Positions 53,434 to 62,806 of a stretch of DNA of 64,000 bases are shown here, piece after piece. Below the pieces are notes generated by a model. That model had not been told where the DNA came from and ran no database searches. It saw only the letters and a program-made list of their open reading frames with translations. Within the stretch, counting starts at the first letter, position 1. Every line of letters begins with the position of its first letter. Made by a program: the position numbers and the translations under genes. This DNA is from Lachnospiraceae bacterium AC2012 (GTDB taxonomy: Bacteria; Bacillota; Clostridia; Lachnospirales; Lachnospiraceae): contig JNIN01000001.1 of NCBI GenBank assembly GCA_000702525.1, forward strand, positions 1-64,000, read 5' to 3'.

Positions 53434-53898
53434 TTATTTATTGTTTAATTCTTTGTTCTTGCGAAGTAACCAAGCACGGAAGCCCTTCTTCTTAGCTTCT
53501 GTCTTAACTACTTTACCATGAGCAACTTTTGCGGAAGTGATATAGAGACCAGAAATCATAGCCTTTACTTCCTTCTTTACTGGAAGATCAGCAAAAATTG
53601 CATTGTCGCAGATGAAAGTCATTACCTTAGGACCAACCTTAGCCTTTACGATTGGCATCTTAGAACGCTTTGCATACCATGGTGTAGATGCAATAACCTG
53701 TTCTGGAAGTCCGGAATCTTTCAGTTTCATCATTTTCTTGTCAATAATTAACATGCTAACCTGCTGAGAAGCTGCAGCGATTTGTTCTTCCTGCTCAGCT
53801 CTCTTTGCTTCTGCGCGCTTTCCCAGGAAATACAGTGCAACGGTGATGCCGATCATAACTACGGCAACAACTAAAAGCACAATAGTGAATATACTCAT
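53434..53898 (-). CDS. Single-pass membrane protein of unknown function
   Basis: 154 residues from ATG 53898, which is preceded on the minus strand by TAGGAGGG. One N-terminal membrane segment (IFTIVLLVVAVVMIGITVAL, 3-22), a charged coiled coil (KRAEAKRAEQEEQIAAASQQ), then a basic alpha/beta domain (PIVKAKVGPKVMTFICDNAI; PVKKEVKAMISGLYI) and a Lys-rich tail. The frame is open upstream to 53967 but that part lacks a start site. It lies between a bidirectional terminator and the 546-bp palindrome. I do not recognise the family. Confidence 0.75.
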   Translation of the reverse strand: MSIFTIVLLVVAVVMIGITVALYFLGKRAEAKRAEQEEQIAAASQQVSMLIIDKKMMKLKDSGLPEQVIASTPWYAKRSKMPIVKAKVGPKVMTFICDNAIFADLPVKKEVKAMISGLYITSAKVAHGKVVKTEAKKKGFRAWLLRKNKELNNK

Positions 53899-54010
53899 AT
53901 CTTTGTTCCCTCCTAAATATCCGTGTAATCCAACTTCGCGGGAACCTTCCCAAGTGGATTCCAACACAATCCTCTAGATTTTACCATCAGAACAGCGAAA
54001 AAGCAATAGA

Positions 54011-54556
54011 ATTATCCCGTGCCCCGGCGCCCGCTTGTTTTGCCAACTTCGCAGGAATATTATGTTTTTCACATAGGCAAAGCTCGCATCCTTTATTTTC
54101 AAGTGTCTTTTGTAAGTCTGTACATCTCACGCCCTATGTTTTTAAATTAGCGGACACACATGAATTGTTACATCTGGGCTTTTGAGCTCCCTGAAAACTT
54201 GGGACGAATAAAGTGCGTTTAGTAACATCAAAAATCTGCGCTCTATGTATCGTCATGCGCCGCCATGGACGGCGGCGCAAGTAGTATCTGAGACAGGACG
54301 TCGAATATACTACGGTGACGATACATAGAGCGCAGATTTTTCTGATGTTACTTAACAAACGACACCTGAGTCCCCAAGTTTTCAGGGAGCTCAAAAGCCC
54401 AAAGGAATAACCCTATGTGTCCGCCATTTAAAAACATAGGGCGTGAGATATTCATCCTGCAAAAGACACTTGCTTGATGCTCGCTCTTTGCCTATGGAAA
54501 AACATAATATTCCTGCGAAGTTGGCAAAACAAGCGGGCGCCGGGGCACGGGATAAT
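54011..54556. repeat. 546-bp inverted repeat (long palindrome)
   Basis: The outer 59 bases of each side (54011-54069 and 54498-54556; start ATTATCCCGTGCCCCGGCGC) are perfect complements. Complementarity continues, with gaps, to the centre: ACGCCCTATGTTTTTAAAT, AGCTCCCTGAAAACTTGGG and ATCTGCGCTCTATGTATCGTC on the left all pair on the right. The centre holds two hairpins, GCGCCGCC/GGCGGCGC (54257-54278) and TAGTAT/ATACTA. Both strands can fold into the same long hairpin. No conserved ORF is present. 53968-54010 and 54557-54686 contain nothing else recognisable. It may be a MITE-like element or a hairpin RNA. Confidence 0.9.
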
Positions 54557-54686
54557 CAGTAGAATTGCGCCGGTATAGATGTATATGTTAAGATGGTGCA
54601 TATCGCCGTCAAAAGGATTATAAAAACAGAGATAATTCCAAACAATAATGGAGTGACAAGGCGAAAATGCAGGAGGGAAGCAATAG

Positions 54687-55793
54687 ATGAAAAAAAGAGT
54701 CGTGGCGCTTTTAGCTTTAACAACGATGATGCTTAGCGCATGTGGTACAAAGACGAGTATGGATATCGATTATGATGTCGAAGATTACGTGACACTCGGT
54801 GATTACAAGGGACTTGAGGTGACACTTACTGAGGATTATGAGACAACAGAAGATGATATCTTAGCAGCAGAAGAGGAGCTGATTGCAAATACGGTCCCTT
54901 ATATACAGACCGAAGATACCGTTGTTTCTGAGGATTCCATCGTAAATGTGGATTATGTCGGAACGAAGGATGGCGAGGCATTTGACGGAGGTTCTGCTAG
55001 TTCTGTGAATATTGATGTCGCTGGAAATGCGGACGCGGACCAGGGAACATCTTATATCGAAGGTTTTACTGATGGATTAGTTGGTGCGGAAGTGGGAACT
55101 ACCGTAGATTCTGAAGTAACATTTCCAGAGGACTATAGTGCAACAGATTTAGCAGGACAGACCGTGACCTTTACTTTTACCGTGAATTATGTAGAGACAG
55201 CTGTGACACTTGATAATATTACAGATGATATCGTAGCAGCGAATTTCAGCGACTATAAAACGGTTGACGAACTTTATGAAGGCGCCAAAGAAACAGCGGA
55301 AGAATCCAATGAGGCTTCCAAGAAGTCAGCCATTCGTTCGGCAGTGATTGATGCGGTTCAAGAAGAGTGCAAAGTGAATGAATTTCCAGAGGGATTGGTT
55401 GAGAAACGTTTAGAAGAGTACGAAGATAAGTTTATCGCGACTTATATCACGGATGGAACATCGCTTGAAGACTATATTTCCACGGTTTATAGTATGACAT
55501 TGGAAGATTTCGAGTCGAATATTACGGACAGCATTGAATCGAATTTGACAGTCGAGATGATTTTTGAAGCGATTGCCAAGGAAGAGGGAATCGAACTCGA
55601 CGAAGAGGGATATGACGAATATACCCAGGGACTTGTAGAACAGGCAGGGGTAGAACAGGTGGCAGACCTCTTCTCTATTTACGGACCAAATGATGCTGCC
55701 GGGGAAGAGTATTTAAAGAAAATGTACGTTTGCAATAAGGCATGTGATCTGTGTGTCGATGAAGCGAGCGTAACCATTTCTATCGAGGATTAA
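54687..55793 (+). CDS. Trigger-factor-like peptidyl-prolyl isomerase lipoprotein
   Basis: 368 residues. Lipoprotein signal with lipobox LSAC (Cys19; MKKRVVALLALTTMMLSACG). Then an FKBP-type domain (about 75-170: VNVDYVGTKDGEAFDGGSAS, YIEGFTDGLVGAEVGTTVDS, TFPEDYSATDLAGQTVTFTF) and a trigger-factor C-terminal helical arm (about 175-350). The ribosome-binding N-terminal domain of true trigger factor is missing. Inferred: an extracytoplasmic folding helper. It lies 126 bases ahead of scfA and near secDF. GGAGGG precedes the ATG. Confidence 0.88.
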   Translation: MKKRVVALLALTTMMLSACGTKTSMDIDYDVEDYVTLGDYKGLEVTLTEDYETTEDDILAAEEELIANTVPYIQTEDTVVSEDSIVNVDYVGTKDGEAFDGGSASSVNIDVAGNADADQGTSYIEGFTDGLVGAEVGTTVDSEVTFPEDYSATDLAGQTVTFTFTVNYVETAVTLDNITDDIVAANFSDYKTVDELYEGAKETAEESNEASKKSAIRSAVIDAVQEECKVNEFPEGLVEKRLEEYEDKFIATYITDGTSLEDYISTVYSMTLEDFESNITDSIESNLTVEMIFEAIAKEEGIELDEEGYDEYTQGLVEQAGVEQVADLFSIYGPNDAAGEEYLKKMYVCNKACDLCVDEASVTISIED

Positions 55794-55919
55794 GACTAGA
55801 AAAGCGCGGAAAAGACTTCCTATTTTCAAGGCGCTATGCTATAATTTCGTTAGATTGCAGTTTTTGGATAAAGCTGCGGAACTTTTTATAAGTTATCAAG
55901 TATAAAAGGAGTATGTATT

Positions 55920-56063
55920 ATGAAGCATGTAAAGACATTAAATACAAAGAAGTTATGCAACACAGTTAAAACAGGTGGATGTGGAGAATGCCAGACATCT
56001 TGCCAGTCTGCTTGCAAGACTAGCTGTACAGTTGGAAACCAGACTTGTGAACATGACAAATAA
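55920..56063 (+). CDS. scfA: SCIFF (six-cysteines-in-forty-five) RiPP precursor peptide
   Basis: 47 residues, too short for most ORF callers. The sequence MKHVKTLNTKKLCNTVKTGG then CGECQTSCQSACKTSCTVGN ends QTCEHDK, a near-consensus SCIFF peptide. Known: ScfB-type radical SAM enzymes cross-link Cys sulfur to a Thr alpha carbon in it, giving a thioether ring. Cys lie at 13, 21, 24, 28, 32, 36 and 43, seven rather than six; C13 in the leader part is the extra one. AAAGGAG lies seven bases before ATG and TATAAT near 55840 may be its -10. Its maturase gene starts 130 bases later, beyond a terminator. Confidence 0.95.
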   Translation: MKHVKTLNTKKLCNTVKTGGCGECQTSCQSACKTSCTVGNQTCEHDK

Positions 56064-56097
56064 TTTTGTCGTTTAAATTTATGTTTATTCGCAAAAG

Positions 56098-56126
56098 GAC
56101 CGTTCGCATTGCGTACGGTCGTTTTG
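56098..56126 (+). terminator. Attenuator-like terminator between scfA and scfB
   Basis: Arms GACCGTTCGC and GCGTACGGTC around ATT, followed by GTTTT. It would let more scfA than scfB transcript be made. Confidence 0.65.
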
Positions 56127-56193
56127 TGCGTTATTAGGAAAGTTTTACCCGCAACACGAAGCACTTGTGTTGCTAGATTTAGGAGGTTGTACT

Positions 56194-57573
56194 TTGATAC
56201 ATCAGTACAAAAACAATGGCTATAATATCGTTATGGATGTCAATTCTGGAGCAATTCACGTAGTGGATGATCTCATGTATGACATGATTGAGAAGTTCCA
56301 GGAACTTTCAAAAGAGGAATTAATCCAGGCGATGCAGGAAAAACATCCTGAGATTGCTGTCGACGTTATGGAAGAAGCTTATAGTGAAATCCAGGATTTG
56401 AAGGATCAGCAGGCACTTTTCGTAGAAGATGCTTACGAACCTTATATCGACGAATTTACAGATAGACCAAATGTAGTCAAAGCACTTTGCTTACATATCG
56501 CTCATGATTGTAACCTTGCTTGTGAATATTGTTTCGCAGATGAGGGAACATACAATGGAATGCCGAAGGAGCTGATGTCTCTTGAGGTTGGTAAGAAGGC
56601 ACTGGATTTCTTGGTTGAGAATTCCGGTAATCGTAGAAATCTCGAAGTGGATTTCTTCGGTGGTGAGCCACTTCTTAATTGGGAAGTTGTCAAGGGAATC
56701 GTCAATTATGGACGTGAACTTGAGAAAACACATGACAAGAAATTCCGTTTCACATTGACAACCAATGGTGTTCGTCTGAATGATGAAATTATGGAATTCG
56801 CAAATAAGGAAATGGGTAACGTCGTTCTGTCTATCGATGGTAGACCAGAAGTACATAACCGTATGCGTCCTTTCCCAAGTGGTGCAGCAAGTTATGATAT
56901 CGTTATGCCAAAGTTCCAGAAGTTTGCGGAAAGTCGTAATCAGACAAATTACTATGTGCGTGGTACTTTCACACGTAACAACAAGGATTTTGCCAAGGAT
57001 GTTCTTCACCTTGCAGATCTTGGTTTCAAGGAAATCTCAGTGGAACCGGTTGTTACAGATCCAAAAGAACCATATGCACTTCAGGAAGAAGATCTTCCAG
57101 AATTATTTGCAGAATATGATGAACTTGCAGCAGAGATGGTGAAGAGATATAAGAAGGATAATGAATTCAACTTCTTCCACTTCATGATCGACCTGGCTGG
57201 TGGTCCTTGTGTTTACAAGAGACTGAGCGGTTGCGGTTCAGGAACAGAATATCTTGCAGTTACTCCAACAGGTGATTTATATCCTTGCCACCAGTTCGTT
57301 GGTAAGAAGGATTTCCTGATGGGTAACATCTTTGAGGGTGTGAAAAACAATGAGCTTCGCGACCAGTTCAAGAAGTGTAATGTTTATTCAAAAGATAAGT
57401 GCAGAAACTGCTTCGCAAAATTCTATTGTAGTGGTGGATGTGCTGCAAACTCTTACAATGCGCATGGCAACATTAATGATGCATACGATTTGGGGTGTGA
57501 ATTACAGAAGAAACGTATCGAGTGCGCAATCATGATCAAGGCTGCAGAAGCAGAACTTGATGCTGAGGAGTAA
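56194..57573 (+). CDS. scfB: SCIFF maturase, radical SAM/SPASM thioether synthase
   Basis: 459 residues. N-terminal RRE-like leader-binding region (HQYKNNGYNIVMDVNSGAIH ...). Radical SAM CxxxCxxC in HDCNLACEYCFADEG (about 106-120) for the SAM-bound 4Fe-4S cluster; SPASM-type C-terminus with Cys in GPCVYKRLSGCGSGTEYLA, GDLYPCHQF and CNVYSKDKCRNCFAKFYCSG for two auxiliary clusters. TTG 56194 is the start: AGGAGG is seven bases upstream and the family usually begins at this residue; an in-frame GTG at 56167 precedes the site. The secDF gene starts 27 bases later with AAGGAG. Confidence 0.96.
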   Translation: MIHQYKNNGYNIVMDVNSGAIHVVDDLMYDMIEKFQELSKEELIQAMQEKHPEIAVDVMEEAYSEIQDLKDQQALFVEDAYEPYIDEFTDRPNVVKALCLHIAHDCNLACEYCFADEGTYNGMPKELMSLEVGKKALDFLVENSGNRRNLEVDFFGGEPLLNWEVVKGIVNYGRELEKTHDKKFRFTLTTNGVRLNDEIMEFANKEMGNVVLSIDGRPEVHNRMRPFPSGAASYDIVMPKFQKFAESRNQTNYYVRGTFTRNNKDFAKDVLHLADLGFKEISVEPVVTDPKEPYALQEEDLPELFAEYDELAAEMVKRYKKDNEFNFFHFMIDLAGGPCVYKRLSGCGSGTEYLAVTPTGDLYPCHQFVGKKDFLMGNIFEGVKNNELRDQFKKCNVYSKDKCRNCFAKFYCSGGCAANSYNAHGNINDAYDLGCELQKKRIECAIMIKAAEAELDAEE

Positions 57574-57600
57574 AAAAGAAAAGCTAAGGAGAAAGACAAA

Positions 57601-59925
57601 ATGAAACGAATGAAAAAGGGCAAGGGTATCGCCGTCCTGATTGCATATGTTGTAATCATCGCGTTACTCGGTTACTACGCCCTGGGTGTTGTCAGAGCTA
57701 CGATGAAGGGTTCTGATGATAGCTTGAAGCTGGGACTTGACCTGGCTGGTGGTGTTAGTATTACTTATGAAGTTGTAGGAGATGAGTCACCTAGTCAGGA
57801 AGACATGGATGATACCATCATGAAGCTTCAGCAGCGTATCGAAAATGACTTGGGGGATGACACAACAACGACAGAAGCGGCTGTTTACCAGGTCGGTGAT
57901 AATCGAATCACAGTAGAGATTCCTGGTGTATCAGATGCCAATGCGATGTTAGAAGAACTTGGAACACCAGGTCAGATTTATTTTATCGCACAGACAGATG
58001 CAGATGGAAATACAAATTATACGTATGATAGTACATCTGGTGGTTACGTATTAAATTATGATTTAGATACCTTGGTTGAAAATGGTTCTGTCATCATGAC
58101 AGGTTCTGATGTTGCCAGCGCCAATGCTGCATATCAGACAAACCAGACAACCAATGCTTCTGAGCCAATTGTAGAATTATCTCTTACCGATGAAGGTACA
58201 GAGAAGTTTGCTACTGCAACAACAGCGGCTGCAGCAGCTGGTCAGTCCATCGGTATCTATTATGATGGCGAATTTGTATCCGTTCCAACGGTTAATAGTG
58301 CGATTACAGATGGTCAGTGTGTAATCGAAGGTATGAGTGATTATGATGAAGCATCTGATCTTGCTTCTTACATCCGTATCGGTGGATTGGATCTGGAACT
58401 GGAAGAATTACAGTCAGAAGTTGTAGGTGCGCAGCTTGGTAGCGACGCTTTGGAAACAAGTTTCATGGCAGCAGGAATTGGACTTTTAGTCGTTATGGTA
58501 TTCCTTATGTTTATGTATCTTGTACCTGGTGTGGTTGCTTCCCTTGCACTTCTTCTTTATACAACAATTATGCTTGGTATCCTGAATGCATTTGATATCA
58601 CATTAACACTTCCGGGTATCGCAGGTATTATTCTTTCGATTGGTATGGCGGTTGATGCGAACGTAATCATTTTCGCCCGTATCAAAGAAGAATTAATTGC
58701 TGGTCGTACCGTTGCAAATGCAATGGACACTGGTTTCAAGAAGGCGTTATCTGCTATCGTCGATGGAAATATCACAACTCTGATTGCAGCAGCAGTGCTT
58801 GGTGTTATCGGTTCTGGTACAGTTAAGGGATTCGCAATTACACTTGCACTCGGTGTTGTTATTTCCATGTTTACAGCACTTGTAATTACAAGAATTCTGA
58901 TGAATGTATTCTATGCACTTGGCGTGCATGATCGTAAGTTCTATGCACGTATGAAGCATGCAGATGGATATAAGATGCGTAAGTTTGTAGAGAAGCGTAA
59001 GATCTTCTTTGCAGCAAGTGCACTGGTTATTCTTGCAGGATTCTTCAGCATGGGATTCCATGCAGGAACTGGCGATAAGGCATTGAATTTCAGCTTGGAA
59101 TTCCTTGGTGGTACATCCACAACGGTAACATTTGACCAGGAATATACATTAGAAGAAATTGATTCTGAAATTGTTCCAATCGTTTCAGAAGTAACAGGTG
59201 ATAATGATATTCAGGTGCAGAAGGTGGATGGCGGTGAGTCCGTTATCTTCAAGACAAAGACACTGGACCTTGATCAGCGTGAAGAATTAAATACAAAGTT
59301 AAATGAAAACTTTGGTGTTGAAGAATCGAATATTACTTCTCAGAATATCAGTTCAACAATTGGTTCTGAGATGCGTAGAGATTCCTTGATTGCCGTTGTA
59401 GTAGCAGCACTCTTTATGCTTCTTTACATCTGGTTTAGATTCAAGGATATTCGATTTGCATCAGCTGCAATTATTGCTCTTATTCATGACGTTTTAGTTG
59501 TACTTTCTGTATATGCACTTGCTAGAATCTCTGTTGGTTCTGCATTTATTGCATGTATGCTTACCGTAATCGGTTACTCCGTCAACGATACCATTGTCAT
59601 CTTTGACCGTATCCGTGAAAATCTGGTAGGTCTTAAGAATCAGGACGAAGCATCTCTGATCGAGGTTGCTGACCGTTCCATTTCTCAGACATTATCAAGA
59701 TCTATTAGTACATCATTTACAACAGCAGTAACAGTACTTATGCTTTTAATTCTCGGTGTATCTTCTATCCGTGAATTCGCATTCCCACTGTTAGTTGGTG
59801 TGCTTGTTGGTACATATTCTTCTATTTGTCTTGCAACAGAACTTTGGTTCTTAATGAAGTTGCATATCAAGTCTCGAGTAAAGACTTCAAAGAAGACTTC
59901 TAAGAAGGCAAAGAAAACAAAGTAG
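57601..59925 (+). CDS. secDF: Protein-export membrane protein SecDF (fused)
   Basis: 774 residues, twelve membrane segments expected. The SecD half starts with LKLGLDLAGGVSITYEV (D1 motif), has a large extracellular P1 domain, and a second motif group in LEELQSEVVGAQLGSDALET. The SecF half begins near 470 and ends with AIIALIHDVLVVLSVYALAR and DTIVIFDRIRENL. It uses the proton gradient to complete Sec export. The fusion is common in Firmicutes. It lies directly behind scfB. Terminator at 59936-59974. Confidence 0.96.
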   Translation: MKRMKKGKGIAVLIAYVVIIALLGYYALGVVRATMKGSDDSLKLGLDLAGGVSITYEVVGDESPSQEDMDDTIMKLQQRIENDLGDDTTTTEAAVYQVGDNRITVEIPGVSDANAMLEELGTPGQIYFIAQTDADGNTNYTYDSTSGGYVLNYDLDTLVENGSVIMTGSDVASANAAYQTNQTTNASEPIVELSLTDEGTEKFATATTAAAAAGQSIGIYYDGEFVSVPTVNSAITDGQCVIEGMSDYDEASDLASYIRIGGLDLELEELQSEVVGAQLGSDALETSFMAAGIGLLVVMVFLMFMYLVPGVVASLALLLYTTIMLGILNAFDITLTLPGIAGIILSIGMAVDANVIIFARIKEELIAGRTVANAMDTGFKKALSAIVDGNITTLIAAAVLGVIGSGTVKGFAITLALGVVISMFTALVITRILMNVFYALGVHDRKFYARMKHADGYKMRKFVEKRKIFFAASALVILAGFFSMGFHAGTGDKALNFSLEFLGGTSTTVTFDQEYTLEEIDSEIVPIVSEVTGDNDIQVQKVDGGESVIFKTKTLDLDQREELNTKLNENFGVEESNITSQNISSTIGSEMRRDSLIAVVVAALFMLLYIWFRFKDIRFASAAIIALIHDVLVVLSVYALARISVGSAFIACMLTVIGYSVNDTIVIFDRIRENLVGLKNQDEASLIEVADRSISQTLSRSISTSFTTAVTVLMLLILGVSSIREFAFPLLVGVLVGTYSSICLATELWFLMKLHIKSRVKTSKKTSKKAKKTK

Positions 59926-59935
59926 AAAAATGTTA

Positions 59936-59974
59936 AAAAGGCGTTAACGAGGAAACTCGTTAACGCCTTTTTTG
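59936..59974 (+). terminator. Terminator of the scf/secDF unit
   Basis: Perfect arms AAAAAGGCGTTAACGAG and CTCGTTAACGCCTTTTT around GAAA. Confidence 0.93.
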
Positions 59975-60159
59975 GTCCATTGGGGACGGGGTTAGTGGTT
60001 CATTATCTGAAATGCGAAATAACATAAGAAAATCTTATAACCCAAGATGTTGTAAAACATGACATCCACTGCTAATATATAGGTAATTTGTGCGTGAAAA
60101 ATGACTCTAACAAACGCACAGATTGTGATTTATTGGTTGGTTTAGAAAAGGAGTTTGCT

Positions 60160-61407
60160 ATGTACACATTTGACGTTGTTAAGAAACAAGATCCGGAAAT
60201 CGCTGATGCCATTCGAGCAGAATTTGATAGACAGAAGGATCATATCGAATTAATCGCTTCTGAAAACTGGGTTAGTCCAGCTGTTATGTCTGTAATGGGT
60301 TCCATCCTTACAAATAAATATGCAGAAGGTTATCCGGGAAAGAGATATTACGGCGGATGTGAATGCGTAGATGTAATAGAAGATTTAGCACGTGATAGAG
60401 CGAAGGAGCTCTTCGGATGCGAATATGTGAATGTGCAGCCACATTCCGGTGCGCAGGCAAATATGGCAGTTGAGATGGCAGTACTTCAGCCGGGAGATAC
60501 CTATATGGGTATGAGCCTTGATCACGGCGGACATTTAACACATGGTTCACCTGCGAATTTCTCAGGAAACTATTTCAACGTGGTTCCTTATGGTGTAAAT
60601 GATGAAGGCTTTATCGATTATGATGAAGTAGAGAGAATTGCGAAGGAATGCAAGCCAAAGATGATTATTGCAGGTGCATCCGCATACTGTAGAGCTATTG
60701 ATTTCAAGCGATTTAGAGAAATTTGTGATGAGGTAGGCGCAGTGCTTTTCGTGGATATGGCACATATCGCTGGTCTCGTTGCGGCAGGTCTTCACCAGAG
60801 CCCAATTCCATATGCAGATATCGTGACAACGACAACGCATAAGACACTTCGTGGACCACGTGGTGGTATGATTATGGCGACAGAAGAGGCGAACAAGAAG
60901 TATAACTTCAACAAGGCTGTTTTCCCAGGAATCCAGGGCGGACCGCTGATGCATGTGATTGCAGGCAAGGCTGTTTGCTACAAGGAAGCACTCTCCCCAG
61001 AGTTCAAAGAATATGCAGAGCAGATTATTAGAAATGCACAGGCTCTGGCGAACGGACTTATGTCACGTGATATCAAGATTGTATCCGGCGGAACGGATAA
61101 TCACTTGATGCTTGTGGATTTGACACCATATGAATTGACAGGAAAAGAAGTGGAGAAATGGTTAGATGCTGCACATATTACAGCAAATAAGAATACCATT
61201 CCAAATGATCCACAGAGCCCATTTGTAACTTCCGGTATTCGACTTGGAACACCAGCGGCTACAACAAGAGGACTGAAGGAAGAAGATTTCGATCAGGTGG
61301 CAGAAGCGATTGCAACAGTTATCAAGGAAAGAGAAGCTGGCATTGAGAAGGCAAGAGCCATCATCGCTGGATTAACAGAGAAATATCCACTTAGCGGCGA
61401 ATTCTAG
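60160..61407 (+). CDS. glyA: Serine hydroxymethyltransferase
   Basis: 415 residues, standard. Interconverts serine and glycine with tetrahydrofolate, PLP-dependent. Seen: [20 protein letters not shown] (about 30-49), [20 protein letters not shown], the PLP lysine in [14 protein letters not shown] (about 222-235) and the C-terminal [20 protein letters not shown] 60160 has AAAAGGAG six bases upstream; the frame is open back to 60088 without a site. The stop lies in a tandem-duplicated segment. Confidence 0.97.
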   Translation: MYTFDVVKKQDPEIADAIRAEFDRQKDHIELIASENWVSPAVMSVMGSILTNKYAEGYPGKRYYGGCECVDVIEDLARDRAKELFGCEYVNVQPHSGAQANMAVEMAVLQPGDTYMGMSLDHGGHLTHGSPANFSGNYFNVVPYGVNDEGFIDYDEVERIAKECKPKMIIAGASAYCRAIDFKRFREICDEVGAVLFVDMAHIAGLVAAGLHQSPIPYADIVTTTTHKTLRGPRGGMIMATEEANKKYNFNKAVFPGIQGGPLMHVIAGKAVCYKEALSPEFKEYAEQIIRNAQALANGLMSRDIKIVSGGTDNHLMLVDLTPYELTGKEVEKWLDAAHITANKNTIPNDPQSPFVTSGIRLGTPAATTRGLKEEDFDQVAEAIATVIKEREAGIEKARAIIAGLTEKYPLSGEF

Positions 61408-61476
61408 GACAACGGAAAAGTCTAGAATAGCAGTGAATTCTAGAATAGCGGTAAATTCTAAAATAGCGGCAAAGAC
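61393..61476. repeat. 18-bp tandem repeats derived from the glyA 3' end
   Basis: Units TAGAATAGCAGTGAATTC (61423-61440), TAGAATAGCGGTAAATTC (61441-61458) and TAAAATAGCGGCAAAGAC (61459-61476) resemble the last glyA codons and stop AGCGGCGAATTCTAG (61393-61407). Confidence 0.85.
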
Positions 61477-61543
61477 CAGATTTGCATGTTTGATAAGAAG
61501 TTGAATGATCTTATCAAATCTATGTGAATCGGGTCTTTTTTTG
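61471..61543 (+). terminator. Long terminator of glyA
   Basis: Arms AAAGACC/GGTCTTT outside and TTTGATAAGA/TCTTATCAAA inside, ending in TTTTTTT. Confidence 0.8.
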
Positions 61544-61576
61544 TCCAAAAATAAGTAGAATACTACCCAAATTATG

Positions 61577-61605
61577 TTGACAGTGTACGAGAAGAATAAT
61601 ATTAT
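61577..61605 (+). promoter_or_regulatory. Promoter of the efflux operon
   Basis: TTGACA (61577-61582), 17 bases, TATTAT (61600-61605). Confidence 0.75.
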
Positions 61606-61654
61606 AAATATGTGTACTACAACAAGTAGAACACGTAAAAATACGCACTTACTG

Positions 61655-61747
61655 GAAACGCCGGGTACAAACTCCCCTATGCGAAAGAACGAAACTCGAA
61701 CATAGCATAGGGGCTCCTCACCGCCCGGCATGTACAGGATTGGAGGG
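61655..61747 (+). promoter_or_regulatory. Structured leader before the efflux operon
   Basis: Outer stem GCCGGG (about 61660-61665) with CCCGGC (61724-61729) encloses a nine-base perfect stem CCCCTATGC (about 61676-61684) with GCATAGGGG (about 61705-61713). Single-stranded CTCCTCACCG lies between the two 3' arms and could pair with the ribosome site GGAGGG (61742-61747). I do not recognise a known riboswitch class. Confidence 0.5.
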
Positions 61748-61756
61748 ATGTGCAAA

Positions 61757-62806
61757 ATGAAACAAAATGGAAAGAAAATAGGTAAGAAGGGGAAAATCAT
61801 CATTGGAATCGTTGTGGCACTGGTAGTTGTGATTGCAATTGTAGCCGCAGTGTTGTTCAACCGTAAAGAAAGCTATGACGAATATGTTTATGGTGATGTA
61901 AGTTATGAATTTGAGCCAAGCTACTACAGTGGTGTGGTAGAGGCGCAGCAGACGCTTGAGGTGCAAAGAGATTCCAGCAAAGACATTGATCAGGTATACG
62001 TTAAAGTTGGCGACGAAGTAACTACTGGTCAGGCGCTCTTTAGCTATAAGACAGATGAACTCACACTGCAGTTAGAGCAGGCGAAGATTGAGTTACAGAG
62101 TCTTGGAACAGATATTACAGATTACAATACACAGATTACAAATCTTACAAATGAGATGAATGCTGCAGATGCCAGCTTGAAACCAGACTATCAGATGCAG
62201 ATTAATGAATTAAATACCTCATTAAAGCAGGCACAGCTTAGCCAGAAGACAAAGCAGGCAGAGATCGATAGCATTCAGACAAGTATTGATGAAGCAACTG
62301 TGAATTCTACCATCGATGGTGTGGTAAAATCCATCGCTTCTATGAATGCAACAGAAGGCGCATATATCACAATTCTTGCAACAGGCAATTATCAGGTCAA
62401 GGGAACCGTTGATGAGATGAATGTCGGTATGCTTTCTGAAGGACAGACAGTCACGATTCATTCCAGAGTGGATGATCAGGTTTGGACCGGTACCATTTCC
62501 AAGATTGATACAGAGAATAAAGCGCAGGAAAATAATGCGAATAATTATTATTATGGAGATATGGGATCTGGTTCCGAGCAGACCACGAAGTATTATTTCT
62601 ATGTTGCACTCGACGATGCGACAGGACTTCTTCTTGGACAGCATGTTTATCTGGAGCCGGATGTAGACGCTTCTATGTATATGATGGAAGACGAATCTTA
62701 TGAGGAGATCGACGGGGAATATGTAGAAGGCGAAGAACTGGGCGATGAAGGATACCTCGAGGGAGATGACATGACAGAAGGTGCCTCCGAGGAGGTGAGC
62801 GAGTAG
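61757..62806 (+). CDS. Efflux adaptor, membrane fusion (HlyD/MacA-like) protein
   Basis: 349 residues. An N-terminal membrane anchor (IIIGIVVALVVVIAIVAAVLF, about 13-33), lipoyl/biotinyl half-motifs (YSGVVEAQQTLEVQRDSSKD; VKVGDEVTTGQALFSYKT), a coiled-coil hairpin (LEQAKIELQSLGTDITDYNT ... KQAEIDSIQTSID), the second lipoyl half (STIDGVVKSIASMNATEGAY) and a beta-barrel, ending in a long Glu-rich tail. ATG 61757 is chosen: GGAGGG is nine bases upstream, while ATG 61748 touches it. Partner of the ABC ATPase that overlaps its stop. Confidence 0.88.
   Translation: MKQNGKKIGKKGKIIIGIVVALVVVIAIVAAVLFNRKESYDEYVYGDVSYEFEPSYYSGVVEAQQTLEVQRDSSKDIDQVYVKVGDEVTTGQALFSYKTDELTLQLEQAKIELQSLGTDITDYNTQITNLTNEMNAADASLKPDYQMQINELNTSLKQAQLSQKTKQAEIDSIQTSIDEATVNSTIDGVVKSIASMNATEGAYITILATGNYQVKGTVDEMNVGMLSEGQTVTIHSRVDDQVWTGTISKIDTENKAQENNANNYYYGDMGSGSEQTTKYYFYVALDDATGLLLGQHVYLEPDVDASMYMMEDESYEEIDGEYVEGEELGDEGYLEGDDMTEGASEEVSE

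Noticed and set aside
54011-54556. Retron or group II intron
   Set aside because: No reverse transcriptase gene is nearby and the element is a simple palindrome without the intron domains.
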